Positions 18,695-26,736 of a stretch of 64,000 bases of DNA are shown one piece after another. Below the pieces are notes generated by a model. That model had not been told where the DNA came from. It searched no databases and was given only the letters and a program-made list of their open reading frames with translations. This stretch comes from Nonomuraea solani (lineage in GTDB: Bacteria; Actinomycetota; Actinomycetes; Streptosporangiales; Streptosporangiaceae). The DNA lies in NCBI RefSeq assembly GCF_900108335.1, contig NZ_FNVT01000001.1, forward strand, positions 674,977 to 738,976, read 5' to 3'. Numbering within the stretch: position 1 is the stretch's first letter; every line of letters starts with the position of its first letter. Position numbers and translations under genes: made by a program.

Positions 18695-19033
18695 ATGACC
18701 GCCTGGTGGCGGGGGTCTGAACGCAGAGGGCCCTACGTGGCCCGTGCGGTGGCCGAGTTGCGGTCCTGGCCCGCGCTGGCGGTGAGCGACACCCGGCGCG
18801 GCCCTGTCTTCGCCGTACGCGGGACCGAGATCCTCCGGCTGACCGGCGCCGACAAGGTGCAGGTGCGGCTGACCGTACCGGCGATCGACCGGCTCGGACC
18901 CTACCTGCGCGACTGCGACCAGGTGCGGACCTTGCCCGACAAGGCGTGGGTGGCCGTGCGGGTGGACGCCGAACCGGACCTGGAGCTGCTGCTCGCCCTC
19001 ACCAGCGTGGCGATCAAGGCGCACGTGCCGTGA
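18695..19033 (+). CDS. Luciferase-like (DUF5519-type) small protein
   Basis: The protein is 112 residues from ATG 18695 (GGAG 11 bases upstream; in-frame GTGs at 18668 and 18686 are alternatives). The pattern GPVFAVRGTEILRLTG, VQVRLTVPAIDRLGPYL, and WVAVRVDAEPDLELLLALTS with AIKAH at the end fits the family annotated as luciferase-domain/DUF5519. That family's role is unknown in most bacteria; the name comes from fold similarity, not light emission. It lies 43 bases upstream of the Tm-1-like gene on the same strand and may belong to that transcription unit. Confidence 0.65.
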   Translation: MTAWWRGSERRGPYVARAVAELRSWPALAVSDTRRGPVFAVRGTEILRLTGADKVQVRLTVPAIDRLGPYLRDCDQVRTLPDKAWVAVRVDAEPDLELLLALTSVAIKAHVP

Positions 19034-19076
19034 GATCGGAGGCGTGAGCGCCCGTACGGCGGGGGAAGGGGCAGGC

Positions 19077-20294
19077 ATGGCCGTGTTGCTGCTGGGAACC
19101 TTCGACACCAAGGGCGACGAATACACCTACGTCCGTGACCTGCTCGGCCACGAGGTCGTGCTGCTCGACGCGGGCGTCATGGGCGTCCCCGGGCTGGCCG
19201 CCGACATCGGTCCCGCCGCCGTCGCAGCGGCCGGGGGGACGAGCCTGGAGGAGCTGCGGAGCGCCGGCGACCGGGGCGCCGCCTTACAGGTCATGGCCGC
19301 GGGGGCGGCCGCCATCGCCAGGGATCTTTACGAGCGTGGCCGGCTGAGCGGGGTGCTGGCGCTCGGTGGCAGCGGCGGGTCCTCGATCGCGGCGGCCGTC
19401 ATGCGGGTGCTGCCGGTCGGGCTGCCGAAGTTGCTCGTGTCGACCATGGCGAGCGGCGACGTGTCCGCGTACGTCGGCCAGAGCGACGTGACCCTCATGT
19501 ACAGCGTCGTCGACGTCGCCGGGATCAACTCGATCTCCCGCCAGATCCTGGCCAACGCCGCGGCCGCCATCGACGGGATGGCCACCGCCTACGAGACCCG
19601 TCAGGGCGCGCCGGCCGGGGAGCGGCCGCTGGTCGCCGCCACGATGTTCGGCGTCACCACGCCCGCCGTCGACGCCGCCCGCGCCAGGCTGGCGGAGCTG
19701 GGCTACGAGGTGCTCGTGTTCCACGCCACCGGCTCCGGCGGGCGGGCCATGGAGGCGCTCGTCGCGAGCGGCTACTTCGCCGGGGTGCTCGACCTCACCA
19801 CCACCGAACTGGCCGACGAGCTCGTCGGCGGCGTCCTGTCCGCCGGTCCCGGCCGGCTGAACGCGGCCGGAGCCGCCGGGGTGCCGCAGGTCGTCAGCCT
19901 GGGCGCGGTGGACATGGTGAACTTCGGCCCGATGGGCACCGTCCCCGAGCACTTCAGGGACCGTACGCTGCTGGTGCACAACCCCACCGTGACGCTGATG
20001 CGCACCACCCCGGCCGAGAACGCCGAGATCGGCCGCCTGATCGGCGCGAAGCTGGCGGCCGCCACCGGCCCCGTCGCGCTGTTCGTGCCGCGTGGCGGTG
20101 TCTCCGCCGTCGACGTCGAGGGCGGCCCGTTCTGGGACCCGGCCGCCGACGCCGCCTGCTTCGAGGCCGCGCTGCTGGCCGTGGCGGGCAGCGACGTCCA
20201 GGTGGTGGAGAGCGACGACGACATCAACGCGGCGCGGTTCGCGATCGCGGCCGCCGACCGGCTGCACGAGCTGATCCAGAAAGGTGCGGGATGA
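19077..20294 (+). CDS. Tm-1-like ATP-binding protein (UPF0261 family)
   Basis: This 405-residue protein has an N-terminal part with [20 protein letters not shown], the conserved opening of the UPF0261/Tm-1 family, and [21 protein letters not shown]-terminal part has [14 protein letters not shown] and the [14 protein letters not shown] segment. The plant relative Tm-1 binds ATP and inhibits tobamovirus replication; bacterial members pair with a TIM-barrel partner and are of unknown function. Its stop overlaps the next gene (ATGA). A rare TTA codon occurs at 19284-19286. The start at 19077 follows AAGGGG. Neighbours (TIM-barrel, cupin, GntR) suggest small-molecule catabolism. Confidence 0.88.
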   Translation: MAVLLLGTFDTKGDEYTYVRDLLGHEVVLLDAGVMGVPGLAADIGPAAVAAAGGTSLEELRSAGDRGAALQVMAAGAAAIARDLYERGRLSGVLALGGSGGSSIAAAVMRVLPVGLPKLLVSTMASGDVSAYVGQSDVTLMYSVVDVAGINSISRQILANAAAAIDGMATAYETRQGAPAGERPLVAATMFGVTTPAVDAARARLAELGYEVLVFHATGSGGRAMEALVASGYFAGVLDLTTTELADELVGGVLSAGPGRLNAAGAAGVPQVVSLGAVDMVNFGPMGTVPEHFRDRTLLVHNPTVTLMRTTPAENAEIGRLIGAKLAAATGPVALFVPRGGVSAVDVEGGPFWDPAADAACFEAALLAVAGSDVQVVESDDDINAARFAIAAADRLHELIQKGAG

Positions 20295-21106
20295 ATCGCA
20301 ACGAGGCTCTGAGCAGGCTGCACGCCGAGCGGAAGGCCGGCCGGCTGATCATCGGGGCCGGCGCGGGCTCGGGGCTGTCGGCCAAGGCGGCGGAGACCGG
20401 CGGCGTGGACCTGCTCATCATCTACAACTCCGGCCGGTTCCGGATGGCCGGGCGCGGCTCGCTGGCCGGGCTGCTCCCGTACGGCGACGCCAACGCCATC
20501 GTGGTCGAGATGGCCGGCGAGGTGCTGCCCGTCGTCAAGGACACGCCCGTGCTGGCCGGGGTGTGCGGGACGGACCCGTTCCGGCTCATGCCGCGGTTCC
20601 TCGACGAGCTGGCCAGGATGGGCTTCACCGGCGTCCAGAACTTCCCCACCGTCGGCCTCATCGACGGAGTCTTCCGGGCGAACCTGGAGGAGACCGGCAT
20701 GGGATACGACCTGGAGGTCGAGATGATCAGGCTGGCCGCCGAACGCGGCCTGCTCACCGCCCCCTACGTGTTCACCCCCGAGCAGGCCACGGCCATGGCG
20801 CGGGCGGGCGCGGACGTCCTCGTGCCGCACATGGGCCTGACGACCAAGGGCAGCATCGGCGCCGTGACCGCGCTCAGCCTCGACGAGTCGGCCGCCCGCG
20901 TCCAGGCGATGCACGACGCCGCCGTCGCCGTGAACCCAGACATTCTCGTTCTGTGCCACGGCGGTCCCATCGCCGAGCCGGACGACGTCCGCTACATCCA
21001 GGAACGCACCTCGGGGATCGCCGGCTTCTTCGGCGCCTCCTCGATGGAGCGCCTGCCCGCGGAGCGCGCCATCGCCGACCAGCTCCGCGCGTTCAAGGGC
21101 CTGTAG
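20291..21106 (+). CDS. Phosphoenolpyruvate hydrolase-family TIM-barrel protein
   Basis: This 271-residue protein of the PEP hydrolase/TIM-barrel signal-transduction family (related to PEP mutase/isocitrate lyase) shows [19 protein letters not shown] at the N-terminus, [39 protein letters not shown], and [14 protein letters not shown] with [12 protein letters not shown] near the end. In plant Tm-1 and some fungal relatives this domain is fused to the Tm-1-like part, and here the two are adjacent and coupled (ATGA). The pair therefore probably forms one complex or pathway. The reaction is unknown; a C-C bond lyase on a small oxoacid is a reasonable guess. Confidence 0.85.
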   Translation: MNRNEALSRLHAERKAGRLIIGAGAGSGLSAKAAETGGVDLLIIYNSGRFRMAGRGSLAGLLPYGDANAIVVEMAGEVLPVVKDTPVLAGVCGTDPFRLMPRFLDELARMGFTGVQNFPTVGLIDGVFRANLEETGMGYDLEVEMIRLAAERGLLTAPYVFTPEQATAMARAGADVLVPHMGLTTKGSIGAVTALSLDESAARVQAMHDAAVAVNPDILVLCHGGPIAEPDDVRYIQERTSGIAGFFGASSMERLPAERAIADQLRAFKGL

Positions 21107-21120
21107 GAAAGGGGCACGCC

Positions 21121-21543
21121 ATGCACCGCGAACCGGACTCCGTCCCCACGATGCTCTTCGACTGGGGCTCCATCAAATGGCACGTCACGCCCCGCGACGT
21201 GTTCGGCGCGTCGTCCAGTTTCGGTGAGGTCGTGATCAACCCGAACAAGGGGCACGACCGTCACCAGCACCCCAACTCCGACGAGATCCTCTACGTCATC
21301 GAGGGGGAGGGGCGGCAGACGGTCGGCGACGGGCCGGAGTTCGCGGTCAAGGCGGGCGACGCGGTGTGGATCCCGATGGGGACGCTGCACTCGACGTTCA
21401 ACACGGGGTGGCGGCCGATGCGGATCATCGCGACGTACACGCCGGGCGGCGCCGAGGACGCGCTGCGCGACCTGCCCGACTTCGTGGAACTGGCCCCGGG
21501 CGAGCACCCGACCTGGGCGGTGGGCGAAGTCAAGCCAGGCTGA
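21121..21543 (+). CDS. Cupin-domain protein
   Basis: This 140-residue single cupin starts at 21121 behind AGGAAAGG. The two cupin motifs are present: GHDRHQHPNSDEILYVIEG (metal ligands His, His, Glu) and GDAVWIPMGTLHSTFN (third His). Such proteins are metal-dependent isomerases, dioxygenases or binding proteins. It follows the TIM-barrel gene by 14 bases and closes the module, so it probably acts on the same metabolite. Its stop is part of a small hairpin shared with the convergent GntR gene. Confidence 0.9.
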   Translation: MHREPDSVPTMLFDWGSIKWHVTPRDVFGASSSFGEVVINPNKGHDRHQHPNSDEILYVIEGEGRQTVGDGPEFAVKAGDAVWIPMGTLHSTFNTGWRPMRIIATYTPGGAEDALRDLPDFVELAPGEHPTWAVGEVKPG

Positions 21544-21554
21544 TCCGGTCAGCC
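21538..21554. terminator. Small hairpin spanning both convergent stop codons
   Basis: GGCTGA-TCCGG-TCAGCC forms a 6-base-pair stem containing the cupin stop (21541-21543) and the GntR stop (21549-21551). It is short, so termination efficiency is uncertain. Confidence 0.4.
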
Positions 21555-22190
21555 GGTGGCGCCGTCCAGGGCCTTGGCGACGCTGCGCAGGTGCTGTTGC
21601 ATGGCCGTCTGGGCGGCCTCCGGGTCGCGGGCGACGATGGCCGCCACGATCAGTTCGTGCTGCGGCAACGACACCGCGGCCCGCCCCGGCTGCCGGGCCA
21701 GGCGGAACTTGTGCCGCACCACCTGCGCCCCCAGCCGTTCGATGATCGACGCCGACGTCCGGTGGCCGGCGATCTCGCGGATCTTGGCGTGCAGGGCGGC
21801 GTTCAGCTCCGAATAGCGGTCGAGGTCGTTGCGGCCCACGGCGGCGCGCATGTCGGCGACGATCTCCCGGAGCTCGTCCGCCTGGCCGGGGGTGACCCGC
21901 TCGGCGGCCTTGGCGGCCGACAGGCCCTCCAGCACCATCCGGACCTCGGTGATCTCGACGGCCTCCGCCTTGGAGATCGCCCGGACGCGGGCCCCCTTGT
22001 TGCGCAGGATCTCGACCAGTCCCTCCCCGGCCAGCTCTTTGAACGTCTCGCGTACGGCGGCGCGCGTGGCGCCGAACTGCTCGCACACGTCCGCCTCGAC
22101 CAGCCGCTGGTTGGGCACGAAGTCGCCGTCGAGTATGACCGCCCTGACCCGGTCGGTCAGCGTCTCTTCCCGTGGCGGCTCTGCGGTCAC
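21549..22190 (-). CDS. GntR-family transcriptional regulator, FCD type
   Basis: This 213-residue regulator starts at GTG 22190 behind GGAGGG. A GntR winged helix (about 10-75; NQRLVEADVCEQFGATRAAV, then RETFKELAGEGLVEI) is followed by an FCD domain (about 85-205; RYSELNAALHAKIREIAGH). It is convergent with the luciferase-like/Tm-1/TIM/cupin genes and is the best candidate to control them. A TTGACAATATTATCGACAA operator-like site lies just upstream of its own start, so autoregulation is likely. The inducer is unknown, presumably an organic acid handled by the module. Confidence 0.9.
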   Translation of the reverse strand: MTAEPPREETLTDRVRAVILDGDFVPNQRLVEADVCEQFGATRAAVRETFKELAGEGLVEILRNKGARVRAISKAEAVEITEVRMVLEGLSAAKAAERVTPGQADELREIVADMRAAVGRNDLDRYSELNAALHAKIREIAGHRTSASIIERLGAQVVRHKFRLARQPGRAAVSLPQHELIVAAIVARDPEAAQTAMQQHLRSVAKALDGATG

Positions 22191-22215
22191 GGAACCCTCC
22201 TAGTGTCGTCCCCGG

Positions 22216-22234
22216 TTGACAATATTATCGACAA
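22216..22234. promoter_or_regulatory. Candidate FCD-type GntR operator
   Basis: TTGACAATATTATCGACAA is a 19-base imperfect palindrome with 14 of 18 outer positions symmetric. It is 26-44 bases upstream of the GntR start and AT-rich in a GC-rich genome. GACAAT also recurs as a direct repeat 12 bases apart (22218 and 22230). Confidence 0.6.
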
Positions 22235-22380
22235 TCTCGCCCGGTCGGCCGCTTTGATCGTTTAGCTCCGTTCTGTCAGTGCCCTCCGGTAAGTTCCCGG
22301 ATCATTGATCAGCCGTTCGCGAAGGCGCGGGCATGTCCGCCCGCGCCCGCGAGCCGGCCGGGGCGGGAGGTTCTGAGGTC

Positions 22381-22872
22381 GTGGACGCGGACACAACCGC
22401 GTGGGAGCAGCGCAGCGTGATTCAGGTGGTGCCGCCCACCGAACCACGCAAACTGGCGAAAGTGCCCTTCGTAGAGCTGGCCGACGGCCGCCTGCAGGGC
22501 GTCGTGTCGAGCGGATCCGACATCGAGCGGGTCTACGTCTCGTCGATCACCGCCGGTGATCACGCATTGAGCTGCAGCACCAACAACAACCGGCCGTGCG
22601 GCGCGCTGCACGGCTACGCGTGCAAACACATTCGCCTGCTGGCCGACGAGGCGATCCTGCAGTACGGACTGGAGCAGGTGGCCCGCTACCTGCGGGTCGA
22701 GGTGCCCGCGGGCGGCGACCTGATGAGCAGGCTGGACGCGCACGTCGAGCGCACCCCGGCGGCCGTCGTGTTCAGCCGGTTCCTGCGCCATCTGGCCTAT
22801 CTGGAGGTGCCCGACAGCACCGATCCGCTGACCGAGCTGCACTGGTTCCCGGCGATGGAGGTGGCGCGCTGA
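22381..22872 (+). CDS. SWIM-like zinc-finger protein of a MoxR-VWA-DUF5682 locus
   Basis: The protein is 163 residues from GTG 22381 (GGGAGG ten bases upstream; ATG 22333 is an alternative). Its centre carries a Cys/His cluster, CSTNNNRPCGALHGYACKH, matching a SWIM-type C...C...C-x-H zinc site that usually contacts nucleic acid or protein. The rest is helical, ending in a segment with SRFLRHLAYLEVP. Its TGA overlaps an 11-codon frame that leads to the next gene through a second TGATG. The five-gene order here resembles the enterobacterial yehL/M/P/Q set, whose YehQ has a SWIM finger but is far longer. This protein plus its neighbour may represent a split YehQ. Confidence 0.75.
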   Translation: MDADTTAWEQRSVIQVVPPTEPRKLAKVPFVELADGRLQGVVSSGSDIERVYVSSITAGDHALSCSTNNNRPCGALHGYACKHIRLLADEAILQYGLEQVARYLRVEVPAGGDLMSRLDAHVERTPAAVVFSRFLRHLAYLEVPDSTDPLTELHWFPAMEVAR

Positions 22873-22907
22873 TGGCACGCGGACGGCTCGTGAAGGTGGT
22901 GTGCTGA
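22872..22907 (+). CDS. Possible 11-residue coupling ORF
   Basis: ATG 22872 overlaps the SWIM-gene stop (TGATG) and reads MARGRLVKVVC before a TGA at 22905-22907. That TGA in turn overlaps the ATG of the next gene (TGATG). The frame may be a translation relay that couples the two genes, or just the spacer carrying the AAGGTGG ribosome binding site. No product function is implied. Confidence 0.3.
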   Translation: MARGRLVKVVC

Positions 22908-24292
22908 TGCTCGACGTACAACTCGGGCAGTTGCTCGGCGATGCCCCCACGGGCAGCGAAGAGGCGCTCGACCTGGTGAGGGCGTTCGACGACGCGCTGG
23001 CCTACGGGTTCGCCAGGGTCGGGGAAGAGTCGGCCGCGGCGCTGACCGCCCTGGCGGGCGCGCTGGCGGCCAGCCCGATCGGCGACCGCGTGAGCGAGGC
23101 CGCGGAGAAGGTGAGCGCCGGATCCCTCGGCGACGAGCACCTGGCGGCGCTGGCGGGCGGCCGGGCCGCGCTGTTCGGCGCGGTGCACGACGCCCTGCTC
23201 ACCCGGCTCGACACGGCGCTCGGCCGCGCCCGCGCCGCCTGGGAGCCGCCGCAGGACCGCACAGAGGTGGCCGAAAACCTGCTGGCCGGCTGCCGGATCT
23301 GGCTGCGCGAGCTGGCCATCGTCGGCTGGCGGGGCGTCGACCACGACCTGGTCTCCTCCGCCGACCAGACGATCGAGGCGCTGCTGGCCGTGCCCGAGCT
23401 GCGCGGGCTGGCGGTGCTGCTCGACGGCCTGGCGGCCGAGCTGCGGGCCTCGTCCCCGGTGTCGACGATGGAGCTCCTGCCCGCCCGGCGCTGGGCCGAC
23501 CTGTGGACGCGCGCCCTGCTGCTGGCCCAGCGGGGCCCGTGGAACGACGGCGCCGAGCAGGTGTCCGGCCGGCTGCTGATCCTCGGCACCGACGTCCACG
23601 AGCACGCCACCGTCATCCGCGTCCAGGTCCACGCCGTCTTCGAGCCCGCCGGCGGCGCGCCCTCGCGGCTCGTCCGCACGAGCGTGGCCGCCGCCAAGGT
23701 GGACACGATCGTCGGCCCGACCGTGTGGCGGCTGCTGAAGGGCCACCCGGTGCTGCTCAGCGCGCTGGCCGAGCACCGCAGCCTGGACATCACGGACATG
23801 CCGCTGCTGCCCGGCGGCGACCTGCTGTGGCACGACGACCGGGCGAGCGCGGGCGAGGAGGCCGACCCGTTCGCCGTGGCGCGCGTCCAGCTCGCCCAGG
23901 CGACGGCGCCGCCGGTCAACCCGCTCGACCGCCATCCCGTGCGCATCGCCGAGCCCGTCCTCCTGGAGGGCTACAAGGTCGACGGCCTGACGATCGAGCT
24001 GGGCGGCAACACCCTCCGGCTCGACCTCGACCGGCTGCCGTCCTGCGGCCCGCTCACCTCGTCGCTGGTCGGCGACTCCTCGTCCTGCATCGGGCTGATG
24101 CACTGGGACGCCGGCCGGTGGCGGCTCCAGCCGATCGCGGTGCAGGCGACGGTCAAGAAGAAGCCCGTCGTCGCGCACAACGGCGACTGGGCGATGGGCC
24201 CCACCGACCCCAAGGTGGTCAAGGCCGAGGCCAAGACCGGCGACGTCGTCGCCGTGCTGCGCGAGCGGGCGGGACGGCTGCTGCGGAAATGA
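22907..24292 (+). CDS. Uncharacterised protein of the MoxR-VWA-DUF5682 locus
   Basis: This 461-residue protein starts at ATG 22907 behind AAGGTGG (GTG 22901 is possible). I do not recognise a named domain. The N-terminal half is Ala/Leu-rich and helical (EALDLVRAFDDALAYGFARV; TALAGALAASPIG). The C-terminal half is more beta-like with TSSLVGDSSSCIGLMHWDAG and a basic tail. There is no signal or membrane segment. It is coupled to the SWIM gene upstream and to the VWA gene downstream (ATGA). Its length added to the SWIM protein is close to that of enterobacterial YehQ, so it may be the separated C-terminal part. Confidence 0.7.
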   Translation: MLDVQLGQLLGDAPTGSEEALDLVRAFDDALAYGFARVGEESAAALTALAGALAASPIGDRVSEAAEKVSAGSLGDEHLAALAGGRAALFGAVHDALLTRLDTALGRARAAWEPPQDRTEVAENLLAGCRIWLRELAIVGWRGVDHDLVSSADQTIEALLAVPELRGLAVLLDGLAAELRASSPVSTMELLPARRWADLWTRALLLAQRGPWNDGAEQVSGRLLILGTDVHEHATVIRVQVHAVFEPAGGAPSRLVRTSVAAAKVDTIVGPTVWRLLKGHPVLLSALAEHRSLDITDMPLLPGGDLLWHDDRASAGEEADPFAVARVQLAQATAPPVNPLDRHPVRIAEPVLLEGYKVDGLTIELGGNTLRLDLDRLPSCGPLTSSLVGDSSSCIGLMHWDAGRWRLQPIAVQATVKKKPVVAHNGDWAMGPTDPKVVKAEAKTGDVVAVLRERAGRLLRK

Positions 24293-25608
24293 CCGAGATG
24301 ACCGAAGCTTCGCAGAGCGCCGACCAGACCCGGCGCCAGGTGCTCTACTGGCGCCTGCTGTCGCGCCTGTTCAGCTCCGACGAGCAGCCCGCGCTGGAGA
24401 CCGCCAGCCTCGGCATCGTCGGCGACCTGGAGCTGCCGCTCGCGCTGCTCGACCCCGGCGTGTCGGTCGACAACCTGGTGCAGCGCCACCCCGAGCTGGC
24501 CGCCGAGTTCCAGGACCTGATGGCCGAGAAGGAGCACGAGGAGGGCGACGAGGTCCGCCGCGCCGCCCTGGTCTCCAAGCTGCTGCTCAACGTGTTCTCG
24601 ACCGGGCAGGGCAACGTCACCGCCGCCCAGCTCGAAAGCTGGAAGCAGGACGCCGCCTGGTTCGAGAAGGGCATGGGCTGCTCGCCCGGCGAGCTACGCC
24701 ACAGCCAGGGCGGCGGCGAGCTGGCCAAGGTCCTCGCGGGCCTGGAGGGCGACCTGGTCAAGCGCATGCGCCTGCGCGAGGTGCTCGCCGACCCGGCGCT
24801 GGCCAAGCAGCTCACGCCCAGCATGTCGCTGATCGAGCAGCTCCTGCGCGACAAGTCCAACCTGTCGGGCGTCGCGCTGGCCAACGCCAAGGCGCTGATC
24901 CGCAAATACGTCGACGAGGTCGCGCAGGTGCTGCGCACGCAGGTGGAGAAGACCAGCGCGGGCGTCATCGACCGGTCGGTGCCGCCGAAGCGGGTCTTCC
25001 GCAACCTCGACATCGAGCGCACGATCTGGAAAAACCTCACCAACTGGAGCCCCGAAGACCAGCGGCTCTACGTCGACCGGCTCTTCTACAAGCAGACGGC
25101 CCACCGCACCACCCCCGCCCGCCTGATCGTGGTCGTCGACCAGTCGGGCTCGATGGTGGACTCGATGGTCAACTGCACCATCCTGGCCTCGATCTTCGCC
25201 GGGCTGCCCAAGGTCGACGTGCACCTGATCGCCTACGACACGCGGGCCATCGACCTGACCCCGTGGGTGCACGACCCGTTCGAGGTGCTGCTGCGTACCA
25301 AACTGGGCGGCGGCAACAACGGGCCGGTCGCGATGGCCATGGCCCGCCCGAAGATCAGCGATCCGCGCAACACCGTGATGGTGTGGATCTCCGACTTCTA
25401 CGAGTTCGGCGCCTCCCAGCCGCTCTACGACGGCATCGAGTCCGTCTATCGGTCGGGGGTCAAGTTCATCCCCGTCGGCTCGGTCAACAGCTCGGGGGTC
25501 CAGAGCGTCGATCCGTGGTTCCGCAAGAAATTCAAGGACCTGGGCACCCCGGTGATCTCGGGCCGCATCCACAAGCTCGTCTTCGAGCTCAAGAACTTCC
25601 TCACCTAG
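24289..25608 (+). CDS. VWA-domain protein partner of a MoxR ATPase (YehP-like)
   Basis: This 439-residue protein has a helical N-terminal half (about 1-270) and a C-terminal von Willebrand A domain beginning at ARLIVVVDQSGSMVDSMV. The MIDAS metal motif D-x-S-x-S (DQSGS, about 284-288) is intact, followed by a conserved Thr/Asp region (MVWISDFYEFG). VWA proteins encoded next to MoxR ATPases are thought to act as substrate adaptors for the chaperone ring, as in the CoxDE, NorQD and RavA-ViaA pairs. Overlap with the previous gene is ATGA; the MoxR gene follows after 12 bases with AGGAGA. Enterobacterial YehP is the likely counterpart. Confidence 0.88.
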   Translation: MTEMTEASQSADQTRRQVLYWRLLSRLFSSDEQPALETASLGIVGDLELPLALLDPGVSVDNLVQRHPELAAEFQDLMAEKEHEEGDEVRRAALVSKLLLNVFSTGQGNVTAAQLESWKQDAAWFEKGMGCSPGELRHSQGGGELAKVLAGLEGDLVKRMRLREVLADPALAKQLTPSMSLIEQLLRDKSNLSGVALANAKALIRKYVDEVAQVLRTQVEKTSAGVIDRSVPPKRVFRNLDIERTIWKNLTNWSPEDQRLYVDRLFYKQTAHRTTPARLIVVVDQSGSMVDSMVNCTILASIFAGLPKVDVHLIAYDTRAIDLTPWVHDPFEVLLRTKLGGGNNGPVAMAMARPKISDPRNTVMVWISDFYEFGASQPLYDGIESVYRSGVKFIPVGSVNSSGVQSVDPWFRKKFKDLGTPVISGRIHKLVFELKNFLT

Positions 25609-25620
25609 GAGACACGCGAA

Positions 25621-26736
25621 ATGAGTGACGATATGCTGCGCGCCCCCGCAGAGGTGAAGTACGCGGCGGAGCTCGACTGGCTGGAGTCGGTCGACACCGG
25701 CCCCAAGCCGTTCTCGTGGCGGCTCAGCCCGCGCATGATCCGGCTGTTCATCCTCGGCTCCGAGCGCTCCGACGGCCTCGACCGGGAGATCCCGCAGAAG
25801 TGGTTCGGTGACCGCAGCCTCGTCGAGCGCGCCATCGTGACCCTGGCCTCCGACCGTGGCCTGCTGCTGATCGGCGACCCGGGCACCGGCAAGAGCTGGC
25901 TGGCCGAATTGCTGGCCGCGGCGATCAGCCGCAACTCCACGCTCGTGGTCCAGGGCACCGCCGGCACCACGGAAGACCACATCAAATACTCGTGGAACGT
26001 CTCCATGGTCATCGCCAAGGGCCAGTCCCGCGACTCGATGATCCCCTCGCCGATCATGACGGCCATGGAGGGCGGCGTGATCGGCCGGTTCGAGGAGCTG
26101 ACCCGCTCGACCAGCGACGTCCAGGACGCGCTCATCTCGATCCTGTCGGAGAAATACGTCTCCATCCCCGAGCTCGACGACGACAACATCGTCTTCGCCC
26201 AGCCCGGCTTCTCGATCATCGCCACCGCCAACAGCCGCGACCGGGGTGTCAACGACCTGTCGTCGGCCCTCAAGCGCCGCTTCAACTTCGTCCGCATCCC
26301 GGTCGTGACGAACAAGAAGAGCGAGGCGGAGATCGTCCGGTTCCGCACCGAAGAGCTGCTGCGCAGGCACCAGATCGAGCTGGACCTGCCGCCCACGCTG
26401 CTCGACATCCTGCTGCAGAGCTTCGCCGACCTGCGCTCGGCGGCCTCCTCGGCCACCAGTGACGACGACAAGCTGGAGTCGGCGCTGTCCACGGCCGAGC
26501 AGATCGGCGTGCTCGAGGACGCCATCCTGCACAGCCACTTCTTCGGCGACCGGGTGCTGCGCGCGCAGACGCTCGCCGGGTCGCTGGTCGGCTCGCTGGC
26601 CCGGCGCAGCCCTGAGGACCTGGCGATCCTCAACAAATACTGGCACGGCGTCGTCGAACCCCGCAGCAAGAAGGACGGCGGCGAGTGGCCGGAGTTCCTC
26701 GAGGGCGGCCGCGAGGCCATCGCCACGCTCTCATGA
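25621..26736 (+). CDS. MoxR-type AAA+ ATPase (YehL-like)
   Basis: This 371-residue AAA+ ATPase probably forms a hexameric chaperone ring. Walker A is GDPGTGKSW at about 85. The Walker B position reads GGVIGRFEELTRS at about 151, with Glu-Glu in place of the usual Asp-Glu. Sensor 1 Asn is in IIATANSRDRG and the arginine finger is in SSALKRRFNF. The C-terminal lid domain follows. The first 60 residues are an extra helical extension. ATGA overlap couples it to the DUF5682 gene. Known MoxR proteins insert metals or remodel complexes together with a VWA partner, which here is the preceding gene. Confidence 0.9.
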   Translation: MSDDMLRAPAEVKYAAELDWLESVDTGPKPFSWRLSPRMIRLFILGSERSDGLDREIPQKWFGDRSLVERAIVTLASDRGLLLIGDPGTGKSWLAELLAAAISRNSTLVVQGTAGTTEDHIKYSWNVSMVIAKGQSRDSMIPSPIMTAMEGGVIGRFEELTRSTSDVQDALISILSEKYVSIPELDDDNIVFAQPGFSIIATANSRDRGVNDLSSALKRRFNFVRIPVVTNKKSEAEIVRFRTEELLRRHQIELDLPPTLLDILLQSFADLRSAASSATSDDDKLESALSTAEQIGVLEDAILHSHFFGDRVLRAQTLAGSLVGSLARRSPEDLAILNKYWHGVVEPRSKKDGGEWPEFLEGGREAIATLS

